Source: Tetragonia tetragonoides | Taxonomy: Eukaryota; Streptophyta; Magnoliopsida; Caryophyllales; Aizoaceae | Assembly (NCBI GenBank): GCA_038025085.1 | Contig: CM076147.1 | Coordinates: forward strand, 30,766,266 to 30,830,265 | DNA: 64,000 nucleotides | Reading direction: 5' to 3' | Part shown: positions 46,400 through 58,274 of the stretch, one piece after another | How positions within the stretch are numbered: position 1 is the first letter of the stretch | How the letters are laid out: every line of letters starts with the position of its first letter | Position numbers and translations under genes: made by a program | Notes under the pieces: generated by a model | The model's database searches: none | What the model was told of the DNA's origin: nothing | Seen by the model: the letters and a program-made list of their open reading frames with translations, nothing else

Positions 46400-48110
46400 T
46401 AAAAAAAAAAGAAAAGGTAATGGTCCCTTGGTGATAGCTTTCACACACATGAGATGTCCTAGGAGATTTTGAAGTAATGCAAATAGAATCTCCCCTTTAA
46501 AGATACTCCCTATCAAGCTTAGTAAAGTTAAACTTTGTCCCAAACAAAAATAAGTTAGTCGAGAAGTACACTATTGTATATTTTCAACTTAAAAAATTGA
46601 ACTGATAATATGTGAGAGATATAAAAGTATGTCGTTTCTACTGAAATTAGTTTGTGAGGTTGAAAAAAATTACCTTTAATTATTTTTAAAATGTAATTCA
46701 CTTTTTAAAAAGTGACAAACAATTGGAGAAGAATGAATTAAGTACTCGTTAACTATGTTGTTAATAAGTATTTCATTGGAGGAAATTCATTTTTCTTAGA
46801 CCTTACAAATTATTTTCTTTTTCGTTTATTTTTCTGGTCTTTTCAATTGAATGGTGTGAAGTTGAGTACATTAAAATATTTTGGAGTTAATCAAGATTGA
46901 TCAATACATATAGTTACAATATGAATCGATAAAATAGAATAATATCACATGGATTTTTAGGAAAAAGAATTATTCTTGGGAAAATAATCACATTAATCAC
47001 ATGTATTTGTAGAATAGAATCATATCACATGGTATGTTGTGATCTTTAACTAAGGATGCATGGTAGGTGGATATCGCTCTGTACTCGTCCCAATTGGAGT
47101 TGATATGAGAACCGGGGTGTGGTAGGGCATGTGTGGTGGAGAACACGACTACTATCGCAGTGGGGCGGGGTGAATTTGGTCATCCGCCCGCTCACAATTA
47201 CATCTCATAAAAGTATGATTGATTCAAACTATGTTTGTGATTCTGTTCATGACATACATATTGTGATGCATTATACTTGGCGGTTTTTTGACTTTGGTGC
47301 TATCAATTAATACTAATACTTTGTATGTTGGATTTGTAGTTAAGATTCATTGAATAAATTAAAATTTTATTTTATTTTCAATAATTAGTTGAAAGATTAT
47401 GACATTCATTAACTGATTGGTTTCCAAGGTCGATCTTTGTCCATTTTTTTATCTAACATGACCTCTTTACTAAATAAAGAAAATCTACTTCTACAAATTT
47501 ACTACTCTTTGGGTTTGAATATAATAGAATTAAAAAAAAAAGGCTTAAAAAACTCTTTGTACTTGCTATTCAGAATGTGTTTGGATACTCAAATTGAAAT
47601 TCTAGATTTAGAAGAAAATACCTCCACACTAACTATTTGATGAATTAAAATCCTCTAAATGTTGGGATAGGGGAGGAGGGAGAAGAATTTGAAATGTCAA
47701 TGTGGAGGAGTATAATTCAAGATTTCCCAATTTTAAACTTTTTGAAAAATCACAGAATTGGATCAATTCCAATCATACAATTATCTTACACATAAATTCA
47801 TAAAATTTTAACTTTTGGCTTCTTTTTGAAAAAGTCGAGTTTAGACACAAAAGACTTAAATACATAAAGTGCTTTTGTTTTTCAGGGAATTGAATTGAAG
47901 TTAACTCCATCAACAAACGGGAAAAAAGCCAAACAATTTGCAGCAAGGAGGCAAAGAGTGACGGTCTAACACTGACATGACAGGTTAACAACTATACAAT
48001 GTTACTGATTAATTACTGATGTTGTGGAATTTATTCGATGATAGAAGATTACACGGAAGCTTTTTGATTGTCTGGCCTTTTCTAAGTAATGAGTTTTCCT
48101 TTTCTAAACA
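46400..48110. other. intergenic, no gene seen
   Basis: AT-rich. Short ORFs only, none with a recognisable domain. The segment 47080-47200 is more GC-rich than its surroundings but gives no match I know. Confidence 0.4.
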
Positions 48111-48114
48111 AAAA

Positions 48115-48350
48115 AGAAAAACAGATGCTTTTTCACGGTCTTTAATGCACCATTTTGACCTTAAATAATTATAATTATATGAATATATAAATTATAAAAT
48201 TATGATTTTCCAAAAGTACTATTTAAGATGTATCTAACAATAGTATTTTTACATTATAAATTTTTGTATTTTTTCACAAATTTATGGTCAAAGTTTGTGA
48301 ACTTTGACCTTGAAAAAGCAACCGTAAGCATTTGTCTGGGACGGAGGGAG
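48115..48350. mobile_element. Stowaway-like MITE, left end degraded
   Basis: The right end TGGGACGGAGGGAG is followed by TA, a canonical Stowaway terminus. The interior matches the elements at 24698 and 54007. The left terminus is not recognisable. Confidence 0.65.
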
Positions 48351-48645
48351 TAATAAGTTTACAAAATTCTTAAATGCTGCCGCTCAATGTTTGGTTCAAA
48401 ATGAATCATACGTCATGCTGATATCAGGTTTAGCTATAATGATGATCAGTGACCTAATATTGAGACGGTCTCTTTTAAAACTTATTGGAATGAAAATAGT
48501 GAAAATTAAAATCATCAGTTACAATTTCATGAGTCTTTCATAAACAACCTCTCTATTAGGTGATTAGTTAGGGATAAAATAGCGTACATCTAGAGCTTCT
48601 TAGATCCCGCCTCGTCGGGACATTTACTGAGTTGTTGTTACAATT

Positions 48646-49207
<562 letters not shown>

Positions 49208-49225
49208 TCAAGTTCCAATAAATAT

Positions 49226-49825
49226 TACTCCTAGAGGCCCAGTAGGAACTGTAGGCCCAGGCATTGTTTGTGGGCTTTACTGATGGTGAATAACAATGAG
49301 AGGCCCAACTAATTTTTCCTAGGTTGAGTTGGCTGATCCAGCTCTCAGTCTACAGTTCTTTTTTTTTTCCTTCTTCTTTTTTTTAATTTTTAATTTTTTT
49401 TTTATTTCTTCTCTTTTTAGAGCATCACTTTATCAATGATGCAAAATTAGTAGTGGATGATCTCAATGAAGGTACACAAAAACTCGTATGAGGTAGTCTT
49501 ATCTGTGAAGGATTAGATGGCTTCTGGATGATATAGCTGTCATTATTTTTTATTTCTCGCAGTAAGAATGACTTAGCACACTCTTTTGTTGCGTGGGCGG
49601 CCTCTTCTAATTTTGTGGCTACTATTTTTTTTTTTTGGAGGAGTTTCATCCTGAATCCTTTAGGTTGTATGTTTATGTTTTTTGGGTTCTTTTAATACAG
49701 ACAAGCAACCGTATGACAAAATAAAAAAGAAGTAGCAACAACAATAACAACACTAGTGATTCCAGTACACATTTTTGATAAACATAGCTATATCTTGCCA
49801 CATCCGATCGTAGCACATACGTATA
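49226..49825. other. intergenic, no gene seen
   Basis: A pyrimidine/AT stretch (49350-49420) and a half-hairpin related to the 40367 MITE at 49484. Confidence 0.4.
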
Positions 49826-49828
49826 ATA

Positions 49829-50035
49829 GGGTGTGTTCTGTTTTACTAAACTAAATTAAATTAAATTGCATTTGACTGAATTGAACTGAGCTGAGTAGTA
49901 ATTTGTGAGAGATTAAATAAATCATTGAACTGAATGAAGTGAAATGAACTAAACTCTATTGAATTGAAATGAATTGAACTCCATTAACTAATAGTAACTA
50001 AACTCGTTAGTCCGTAAGTGGAAAAAAACACACCC
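49829..50035. mobile_element. PIF/Harbinger-like MITE, 207 bp
   Basis: Starts GGGTGTGTTCTGTTTTAC and ends GTGGAAAAAAACACACCC, a good inverted repeat. The interior is rich in AACTGAATTGAAC words, the complement of the TTCAGTT elements. The target duplication is unclear (ATA left, GTA right). Confidence 0.7.
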
Positions 50036-50063
50036 GTAGTAGAATTAACTAAACTTGTCTAGA

Positions 50064-50351
50064 ACCAACAAGGGTGGTGGTCTAGTGGTTCTAAAATTAC
50101 TCCCAAAAGTGGTTTGGTAAGGCAAAGTCATGTGTTCGAATCTCATTCCCCTAATGCATTTGTCTGCTGGTTCCTAGGAACTATACTAGCCCCTTGTTGA
50201 TGCTACATTGACGGGGCCAGACGCCAGTGCTTGCGCTGGTTGTTCAATTAGTCTGATATGTTCATTGTTGAATACGAGAATCCGAACATGCATGATATAA
50301 CAGGAGGTGTTTCGGTCGTTATTCACTTGCACTCTCTTTTCGACTAGCAAA
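50064..50351 (+). mobile_element. tRNA-derived SINE with exact 17-bp TSD
   Basis: Box A TGGTCTAGTGGTT (50078) and box B TGTTCGAATCTC (50133) mark a tRNA-like head. The flanks AACTAAACTTGTCTAGA (50047-50063 and 50352-50368) are identical, giving an unambiguous target-site duplication and exact element boundaries (288 bp). The 3' end is CTAGCAA rather than a long poly(A). Confidence 0.9.
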
Positions 50352-50929
50352 AACTAAACTTGTCTAGAGATCAATTTCGTCATTTCGTCATTTCGTCATT
50401 TCGGTAGAGTTGGAAATAAAAGCGTCAACTGCTACTCCAGGAGCGTACATGTATTGTCACAATCTCAAAAATGGGCATAATTCATAATTGTACATTGAGG
50501 AGCTGTCTTGGTTTGTGGGTTTGTTCTATTTAAAGGCCTCTTTCGTTTTGTGTCCCCAGTCAATATCACCATAATATTTCATAAAAACCATCCAGCAAAT
50601 TCAAAGCACACTGCTCGATAATAAATTGACAATATTTATCAAATGAGCAGCAAGCCAGCAACCATTTTTTCCGAATAAATATTCTATGAAATCAATATTT
50701 ATAATGTAGTTAATTAATTAAAAATAATTTAAATAACTCAGAAATAATATACTCTAGAAAATAACCAATGAATTAGTAATAAAAAGGCGTAAAATGGTCA
50801 CAACTATGCATGATTAATTTTGCTTTTATCTATACACTCAAAAAAAAAGTGCTTTTGTCTGTGTGATTATAAATAACTCTTTGTTCTCTTATTCAATGTA
50901 AAACCAATATACAGCGTATGAGGTCCAAC

Positions 50930-51145
50930 AACATAGAAATCGCCGAGGTCTTAAGGCAGTCTCGGATGCACAAGTTCGATTCTCTCCTAATCGGCAGTGA
51001 GAATCCTCTGCAGTTCTTGAAGAATAGTAATAACCCAATAAAAGTCTCGTTGAGGGCAGGGTTTGGGAAGGTCAACATACACATGTACATGTATGCAGCC
51101 TTACCCCTAAACTAGTCGCCTAGTAAAGAGGCTGTTTCCGACCAC
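50930..51145 (+). mobile_element. SINE-like repeat
   Basis: GAGGTCTTAAGGCAGTC and CACAAGTTCGATTCTCTCC give tRNA-like boxes. Downstream are GGGTTTGGGAAGGTC, the CAGCCTTACCCCTAAACTAG stretch and AGAGGCTGTTTCCGA, shared with the module at 18091-18195. The exact ends are not resolved. Confidence 0.6.
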
Positions 51146-51149
51146 GAAA

Positions 51150-51715
51150 ACAATTTGATTTTTGAAAATAGTAGAAAATAGTCGAAAAAAGATTCTTGAA
51201 TGAATATCATATGTGCAATAATCCTCTAAATCTCATCATAGAATTGGTCTCTCTCTTTTTGGGATCACTGGATTGCATGAAGATTTGGGTGGTTGGAGGA
51301 AAGAGATAAAGAAAAGAGAAGGACTGCATCTCTACCGTAACAATAGAGAATCTAACTCCAAATTGGCACATGTGTCTTCACTTGGCAAAAGAACACAACC
51401 TCTCTCTGCAATGTAGCATAAGAATGGATAGCTTACTCAATCTAATCATTATTATTGTGGAACATCAATGATAAATCTCATCCATTATCCAAATTTAGGA
51501 TCAACTTGGGTAGAAAAGAACTTCTATGGACAAGAAACATTATAAATCACAACCTACCTTGACCAATTATAACGTACATATAATTAAGAGAAACATTAAA
51601 TGGAAATGGACCTAGAAGTTTTTTGTACTTATTTCCGTTACCCTTTAAATAGGTTTTCCAAGAGACCACAAAAATATGTACATGAATCAATAATGAACGT
51701 TTTTCCTAACCGTTT
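51150..51715. other. upstream region of the DUF761 gene
   Basis: No gene. No obvious repeat. Contains the distal promoter of the gene at 51832. Confidence 0.4.
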
Positions 51716-51717
51716 CT

Positions 51718-51728
51718 CTTATATAGCA
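51718..51728 (+). promoter_or_regulatory. TATA box of the DUF761 gene
   Basis: CTTATATAGCAAT lies about 105 bp upstream of the ATG. Transcription from about 51750 would give a leader containing two out-of-frame ATGs. Confidence 0.5.
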
Positions 51729-51784
51729 ATACCCAAATGAAAACTTATCATCATCATCTCCATTTCTTCTACCATTGAACTCTT

Positions 51785-51839
51785 ATGCTACACATACATG
51801 AACATCTCGATCAATCGGAGGCAAGTCATCAATGGTTGA
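51785..51839 (+). promoter_or_regulatory. upstream ATGs/uORF in the DUF761 leader
   Basis: ATG at 51798 opens a 13-codon uORF whose TGA (51837-51839) overlaps the main ATG at 51832. A further ATG at 51785 is also out of frame. Both would lower initiation at the main start if present in the mRNA. Confidence 0.4.
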
Positions 51840-52326
51840 TCTTCAACGTATCAAGACACGTGTCAAGATCCTAGCCAAAGCCCTAGGAGACCTCATAGTT
51901 CGCCACCATTACCACTACCACACCTTAAGTTGCCAATCCGTTGACGTGCACGTGCCGGTCACGTGCCCGAAGGAGTATGAGTTCAGCTGTAGCAGTAGCC
52001 CAGCAGGACCACCCTCCTTGCACGTGACCAAGTCCAAGAGGTACTACCCTTGTTCTTTCTACTACTACAACCAAAACCACCACCACCACCAGCTGCGCCG
52101 CCATAGGCGTGTCCACCACGCGCTTCCACCGAGGCCCATGATGAGGTCTATGAAGAGTCCATTGGGCCGGCGGGTGGTCTTGAATGATCCAATGAAATTG
52201 AAGCCATTGATGAATTGCAATAATATTAATGGTGATCATGGTGAATGTAATTTGGGCAGTTGTGTGGATAGGGCAGCAGAGGAGTTTATTGAGCGTTTCT
52301 ATAAAGAATTGAGATTGCAAAAATAG
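51832..52326 (+). CDS. DUF761 (cotton-fibre protein-like) family protein, 164 aa
   Basis: A single-exon gene. The C-terminal VDRAAEEFIERFYKELRLQK (145-164) is the DUF761 signature (PF05553), found at the end of many plant-specific proteins. The N-terminus (RIKTRVKILAKALGDLI) is a basic amphipathic helix. The middle is low complexity: His/Tyr-rich (24-30 and 76-95), Ser-rich (54-57), and basic/Pro-rich (90-113). Two Cys pairs occur (CNNINGDHGEC and GSC near 128-144). The molecular role of the family is not established; some members are linked to stress or growth regulation. The ATG is chosen because it gives the full basic helix and the frame is closed just upstream. A hairpin MITE lies in the likely 3' UTR. 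Family call firm, function unknown. Confidence 0.85.
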   Translation: MVDLQRIKTRVKILAKALGDLIVRHHYHYHTLSCQSVDVHVPVTCPKEYEFSCSSSPAGPPSLHVTKSKRYYPCSFYYYNQNHHHHQLRRHRRVHHALPPRPMMRSMKSPLGRRVVLNDPMKLKPLMNCNNINGDHGECNLGSCVDRAAEEFIERFYKELRLQK

Positions 52327-52404
52327 ATTTTATCCTCATGAAATTCAAGTGCAGCTTGTAGCCCTGTAGGGAGTTCTTTTAATTTCTTGTTAAATGAGTA
52401 TAAA

Positions 52405-52555
52405 ATTTATGCTAGCTTGTCTTGTATAAGACTATTTCATGGTAGGATGGGTGACTTTAAAATTCTATGAAGAATAATGGTAACTTTAGTCACCTGTTTT
52501 TTGTCACAAAAGCCGGTCCTATTATGGAACTGTCTTACACAAGTTTCGGTGTTAT
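52405..52555. mobile_element. hairpin MITE in the 3' flank of the DUF761 gene
   Basis: The left arm CTTGTATAAGACTATTTCAT and the right arm (reverse complement CTTGTGTAAGACAGTTCCAT) are inverted repeats, followed by GGTAGGA / AATAGGA. It starts about 85 bp after the stop codon and is probably transcribed. Confidence 0.65.
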
Positions 52556-52559
52556 GATT

Positions 52560-53090
52560 ATCGTCCCGTCCCATCCCCTCAACTCAATATTTTTAGAATA
52601 TATATGAATATTGTGACAGAGCTAGGGGGTACCAAGGGGGCCTACAGAAGTGCAACAGTAGTGCAAAAATTAAAAAATGAAAAGATATTTTTTTCGTCAC
52701 TTTTATGCTGCATTTTGTTCCATATTGTAATTTGCGTTTCCTATGCACTACATCCACTCTGCACTTCATTTTGTCTGGCAAATTGTTTCCTTGTGCAACA
52801 ATATGTATCTTCCATTCGGCACTGAAAATCTATTCCATTTGCTCAATGCACTTAATATTAAGAGATTAAATTTTTTATTTTCTTGCCTTTTGTGAGGACA
52901 AATTTGACTTTTTACATGCATGTTTTTGGCTGAAAAAAACGACAATAAGTGATTAAATTTGCTCAAAAATCTTTTTAAATGTTGTTTTCAAAGTTAAAAA
53001 AAAAAAAAAAAATTGAATTAAGGGGTTTGTTAGGGGAGTTCTATGTACAATATGTGATTACTTACTTAGTTACATAGAGAGGGATGAATT
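52560..53090. other. intergenic, no gene seen
   Basis: AT-rich with A- and T-runs (52996-53011). Short ORFs on both strands, none recognisable. Confidence 0.4.
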
Positions 53091-53097
53091 GTATACA

Positions 53098-53740
53098 ATT
53101 GTGTGGACTTAGTTTATGGTGGTCCAATATTTTATTCGGAGTCACCCCTCTAATAGTGGAGCCAAGGGGTGCAAACGTGCAGATTCACTTGCGAGCAACT
53201 CGTGAACATACTCGGTCAAAGCTCGTTCAATAATAAACGAGCCGAGCACGAACACCAATTTAAGGCTCGTTTATTAAACGAGCCTAGTACGAACACTCCT
53301 CAACTCGGCTTGTTTAGTATTTTCATGGGTGATATTGCCTTCAAAATTAGTGTGCTCACGAGCAGCTCGTGAACGGCTCGGTCAACACTCGGTCAAAGCT
53401 CGTTTAAAACTCGCTCGATAAGAAACGAGCCGAGCACGAGCACCAATATGATGCTCATTTAATAAACGAGCCGAGCACGAACACAGAAATACTCGGCTCG
53501 TTTGCAACCCTCATAATTCACCTGGAGCCACCCCTCTAATAATTGAGCCACCCCCTACTTTGTCTGAAGCCACCCATCAAATTTATATTAGGTGTCACCC
53601 CTCTAATAGTGGAGCCATCCCTCAAATTTATATTTGGCGCCACCCTTCTAATAGTAGAGCCACCCCCTACTTTACTTAAAGTCACTCCTCAAATTTACTT
53701 GATTCACGATTCCACAGTGGACTAAGTCCACACAAGACAT
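53098..53740. mobile_element. TIR element (GTGTGGACTTAG ends) with tandem inner repeats
   Basis: The left TTGTGTGGACTTAGTTTATG pairs with the right end (reverse complement TTGTGTGGACTTAGTCCACT), the same ends as the small element at 24136. The interior has about five repeats of roughly 45 bp around CACCCCTCTAATAGTGGAGCC and is split by the hAT-like element at 53165. Confidence 0.6.
53165..53511. mobile_element. hAT-like element with GAGCCGAGCACGA repeats
   Basis: The left end AGGGGTGCAAACG and the right end CGTTTGCAACCCT are inverted repeats with one mismatch. AACGAGCCGAGCACGAAC and AGCTCGTGAAC words recur at least ten times in both orientations. The target duplication is ambiguous because the host sequence is itself repetitive. 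Confidence 0.65.
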
Positions 53741-54006
53741 ACTGCCTAAAAAATTCATCAAATTTAACTTGTTGGCTAGCAAGCACGACTTTAAGCTATT
53801 GATTGGGAAGTGTACGAGTCCTACACTTAGTTGGACCTCTCGGCCCAGGGTAGCCATGCTTGAGGCTTGAGGCTGGAGGCTGGAGGCTTGAGGCTAATAT
53901 GAAATATCCACATTTTCAATGTTAGGGCTTTTATCTGAACTTGGGATATAACTTGAATGAATTTGTACACGTGAATGGCTTAGAGTTAGTCCCTCTTAAT
54001 ACTATA

Positions 54007-54258
54007 TTCTTTCCATTTTTGAAAAAATTTAATATTTCTTTTTTGCACGGTCTTTAATACACGATACATCATTTTGAATGCAAAAACTCAAATAATTATA
54101 TTTTATACGTATGAACAAATAAATTATAAACAGTATGATTGTCCAAAAGTACTATTTAAAATAAATCTAAATTATATTTTATCATAAATTAATGATTAAA
54201 GTTTGTGAACTTTAACCTTCAAAAAGCCAATACTCAGGTCTTTTTGGAATAAAGGGAG
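54007..54258. mobile_element. Stowaway-like MITE, TSD TA
   Basis: The left end TTCTTTCCATTTTTG and the right end (reverse complement CTCCCTTTATTCCAAAAAG) are flanked by TA. The interior AAAGTACTATTTAAAATAA and AAAGTTTGTGAACTTTAACC match the copies at 24698 and 48115. Confidence 0.75.
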
Positions 54259-54261
54259 TAG

Positions 54262-56065
54262 AAGTATATTCATTTAACTCATTTACACTTATGTCATGTG
54301 TGATGTGTTACGTTGATGGGTTCTCTACCATATAAGTAATTGTGACTTAAACCAAACATCTCATAACAAGGGTATTAGTATGGTAACATCTATTTAGATC
54401 AAGTAGTTTAAGGGCCTTTGTTATTTAGAAATATATTTCTCTTGCGCGCTCAAAATATGATGTCAGATACACAGTTCTCCACTTTATTTTACTTGATGTT
54501 TGAATTCACCCGTTTTGGATCAGGTAGTCTAAGGGCAGAAACATATTTCTCTTGCACACCCAAACTATGATGTCAGATACACTGTTCTCAACTTTATTTT
54601 ACTTAATGTTTGAATTTTGTATTTATGAGATAATTTGGAGAATTTCATCTCGATGAAAATTATTTAACTCTACAATTTTAACGTTATGGAAGACAGATAG
54701 AGGAAAAAGAAAAATAAAATGGCTCAATCTTTTTAGATTCACTTTGTTTTAGACTCAAAATTACCAAATATTCTTATGTGCATCATGAGTCAGGAGCTAT
54801 ATGGCATTTGTGGAATATGGAATGTTATTTGCCTGACATTAAATTATTAGTCGTAAATATTGATAAGAAGGGAACAAAATAAAGAAAGTTTGTAATAAGG
54901 ACAAACAAATAATCAGAACAAGCACCATGATAAAGATCTTAAATTAACTATGTCGACCTTATTATTCACAACACGTGTTATTCTTCTAAATCCATGACCC
55001 AACGCGTTCACCCAAATTAGATTACATTAATTTCATGAACTAATTTCCAAATCAGAATAATTTGGATTAATTCAGATCCGAATTTAACACTGTGATGAAT
55101 GATTCCCAAAATTTTCTTATTAAATTTAGGTTTTCTTTTTAGTAATTTTTACACATCTACTTATTTGCCTTATTTATCGACTCTTCTGTATTTCTGGTTT
55201 GACAATTTGAGTTGTTAAACTTATTCACCACTCAACTTCCCATATTTGTGTTTTTGATCGAGGATTTTCTATATGACTTGTTAGGAAGAGAGAATGCAAC
55301 TCCAAAAAGCCCACATTTAGTGTAGCTTTTTTGGGAAAAGCAACTTGTTGAAATTTTACATCTCAAAAGCTAGAGTACTAGACAATTCACAAAGTATATT
55401 TTACAATCACTAATTACCATTAGCTAGTCAAACCAACTAATGCAACAATTTGTAAGCAAAATTACTTGGTCAAAACATTTTCCACACTATACAACTAGGA
55501 CTCTAGGAGTATAACCTTTTCCACTTAATAAATAGTTTAGTTTAGTGTAAAATTTCAATAAACTACTTTTCATTGCATAATAAACTATTCAGTTTAATGG
55601 AGAAAAATACAACAAAAATAGACAAATACTTAACAAATATTAAGGGAATATCAACATAAACCTCTCATTCTCCCCTTCTACGTCTTGTTTGGACGTTCGT
55701 GTTCAACAACGAACATATCATACTAATTACAACATAGTATCCTCAAGGGGCAAGAATTGTTATCAGACTAATTACTCCATCTGTTTCATAAAATCACTAA
55801 CATAACTTTTTGGTACAAAAATCAATGCAACCTCTCTTTACCTTCAAACACCCCATTATACCCTCATATTAGTATTGTAATTAAATTTGTAATAATAGAT
55901 TAACCAAGTTAATTAACAAAATTAAATTGCTAATCATGTTTAGTTTTTTTAAATTATGGCGGGTAATTTGAGGAGAGAGAATTTTTTTTTGCTTACTGCT
56001 TCCCTCACAAAGCGTATTTTCGAAATTGAGGAGAGAGATTTTTTTTGTTGCTTGCCCACTGTCTG
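54262..56065. other. intergenic, no gene seen
   Basis: AT-rich. A 100-bp direct repeat around ATATTTCTCTTGC, then CAAA-TATGATGTCAGATACAC, occurs at 54425-54520 and 54540-54620. ACTCCATCTGTTTCATAA at 55774 resembles a mariner/Stowaway terminus and could be the 5' end of the mariner element, but no partner was found. Confidence 0.4.
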
Positions 56066-56068
56066 TTT

Positions 56069-56142
<74 letters not shown>
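56069..56142. repeat. (GA)n microsatellite
   Basis: About 36 GA units. It creates long spurious Ser-Leu and Arg-Glu frames. Confidence 0.98.
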
Positions 56143-56145
<3 letters not shown>

Positions 56146-56208
56146 ACAATTGCAATCAAGCTAAAGAAGGTTAAAATGCTTATTTTATTCAACCAAATCA
56201 TCAAATTC

Positions 56209-56470
56209 AAAGAGTACAAACTTTTGGGGGTTTTTAATTTCCCCCCAAAATCGAACAATTACAACCTGTTGAATGTACAGTACAAAGAAATGAAAGGGTA
56301 AAATATTTTGGGGGTTTTAAATGTCCCCCCAAAATTACTAATGAAGGCTCATTTTCCCTCCTACCCAAAATCTAACAATTACAACCTGTTGAATGTACCG
56401 GTACAAAGAAATGAAAGAGTAAAATATTTTGGGGGTTTTAAATTCCCCCCCAAATTTACACAATGTTTTA
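56209..56470. repeat. tandem block with three G5/C6 hairpins
   Basis: TTTTGGGGG, about 9 nt, CCCCCCAAAA occurs at 56222, 56310 and 56431. The surrounding sequence (AACAATTACAACCTGTTGAA, GTACAAAGAAATGAAA) repeats with it. It lies 200-450 bp upstream of the mariner transposase start. Confidence 0.8.
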
Positions 56471-56669
56471 GGAACTTTGGCATCTTCAAATTTGCCTCCA
56501 AAATTTTGGCTTCTTGAATTTTGCCTCCAAAATTTGGGGACTTCAAATATCAACTCTTCTCACACTTCTTCACAACTTCACCTATAAATACAGTAGCACA
56601 CAATCAGCATTTATTATTTCAACACAAATTTTAGAAACATTTAATCACCACCAACTTCTATATCCATTC

Positions 56670-58261
56670 ATGGCAATTTCAGAAACATTTAATCAACCAC
56701 CACAAATTCATCCTTACCATGACCCATTCATTGAAGATCTCACTATCTCACCAACACAAAACACCCACCAAACTCCCAATCATTTTTTACCATGACCCTA
56801 TCATTGAAGATCTTACAGTTCTTAACGAACCAGCAACACAACAAACAACAGAACCAACAACACAACAAACAACTGAACCAGCAACAGAACCGGCAACACA
56901 ACAACCCACAGAACCAGCAACAGCACAAACAACAGACCCAACAACAACACAAACAACAGAACCAGCAACACAACAACCAACAGATCCAGCAACAACACAA
57001 ACAACAGAACAAGCAACAGAACCAACCAACAGAACCAACAAGCAATCAAAGTTGACAAACCATCAAAGGCAACTTATTGTTCAAGAGTTGCTCAAACGCA
57101 TGGACAATGGAAAGCCCAGACGGGGTAGTCAAAAGGAAGTAGTAGCTCAATTTCAAGTAGGAAGGCAATGTGTTGCATTAATTTGGAATAAAGCAAAAAC
57201 TCAAATGGACACATCAAATGAAATAGATGTCAAAAGAAAATATTTCAAATCTGACAGGAAGAGAGAACCATATGATTTAGACAAAATGGTTGGGCTAGAT
57301 AAAGATTCCAGAAGAAGTATTAGAATTCTTGCTGTCCACCTTGATACTTCAACATCAACATGTTACAGAATCATCAAAAGATGGGAAATCAGGGCTGTCA
57401 CAAGTGCCACCAAACCTCATCTTACCATTGATCATTAAAAGAAAAGATTAGAATTTTATTTGAGCAAGTTACATTATGACCATGTTTATAGAAATCCTAC
57501 TTTTGAGGGCATGTATGATATTATTCACATAGATGAGAAGTGGTTTTATTTAACCCGTCCCAAAATAAGACACTATGCACTACCAGGGTAAGAAGAAACT
57601 GAGAGACGTTCAAAATCTAAGTCACACATAACAAAAGTGATGTTCTTGGCAGCCGTAGCTAGACCTGGGTTTGGGGAAGATAGGGAAGTACTTTTTGATG
57701 GTAAAATTGGTATATTTTCCTTCACTATCACAGAACCAGCAAAGAGAAACTCGGTGAATAGGCCAAAGGGGACTTTAATAACAAAGGCAATCCCTAGTGT
57801 CACAAAAGATATCACAAGAAAGCTTATGATTGAAAAGTTGCTACCAGCCATTGGAGAAAAATTTCCAAATGAAGATAGATGCACAATTTACATCCAACAA
57901 GACAAAGCAAAGCTACACATTCAGCCATGGGATCACCAATTTATTCTTGCATGCCAACAAGGAGGGTATGATGTCAATTTGTACAACCAGCCAGCTCAAA
58001 GCCCAGATTTAAATACATTGGATTTAGGCTTTTTTTGTACAAGCAAAGCAATATGAACACAAAACAAGGACCATTGATGAACTTGTTGAGGTTGTTGTAA
58101 AGGCCTATGATGAAATGGATGCACACACTATAAACAAAGTGTGGCTCAGCTTGCAATATTGCATGAATGAAGTGATTAAAGCTAAAGGAACCAACCATTA
58201 CAAGATTCCACATGTTGGAAAAGATCGATTGCATAGGGCTGCTTTCAAAACTGGAGAGTAA
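56670..58261 (+). pseudogene. plant mariner-like (DD39D) transposase, decayed
   Basis: The first ATG (56670) opens an N-terminus that shifts frame near 56787, at a local duplication of the YHDP-IEDLT segment. A (T/Q/E/P)-rich tract of about 70 codons follows (56825-57040). Then comes a helix-turn-helix region (SKLTNHQRQLIVQELLKRM, KEVVAQFQVGRQCVALIW) and the catalytic domain: IHIDEKWFY, QQDKAKLH, QSPDLNTLDLGFF. The second and third Asp are 39 residues apart, the DD39D signature of plant mariners. Damage: in-frame stops at 57436 and 57589, a frameshift at about 58035, and AKPH changed to AKLH. The C-terminus (a YKIPHVGKDRLHRA motif) ends at 58261. Mariner transposases cut and paste DNA at TA sites. 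This copy cannot make a full protein. Confidence 0.88.
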
Positions 58262-58274
58262 GTTTCATCATCAA

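Noticed and set aside
47119..47310. Short ORF in a slightly GC-richer patch
   Set aside because: No motif, no codon pattern or neighbours to support it.
53157..53530. TGGAGCCA on both sides as TSD of the hAT-like element at 53165
   Set aside because: The right copy lies 11 bp beyond the terminal repeat, and the word is part of a local tandem repeat, so the match is probably coincidental.
55774..55792. ACTCCATCTGTTTCATAA as the 5' terminus of the mariner element
   Set aside because: It resembles mariner/Stowaway ends, but no inverted partner with TA was found downstream, so I did not bound the element with it.
55881..56301. Open frames rich in Ser-Leu or Arg-Glu on both strands
   Set aside because: They arise from the GA microsatellite at 56069-56142.
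56743..57058. Minus-strand Cys/Trp/Val-rich frames opposite the transposase tract
   Set aside because: Antisense reading of the repeated ACAACAGAACC sequence; no family resemblance.
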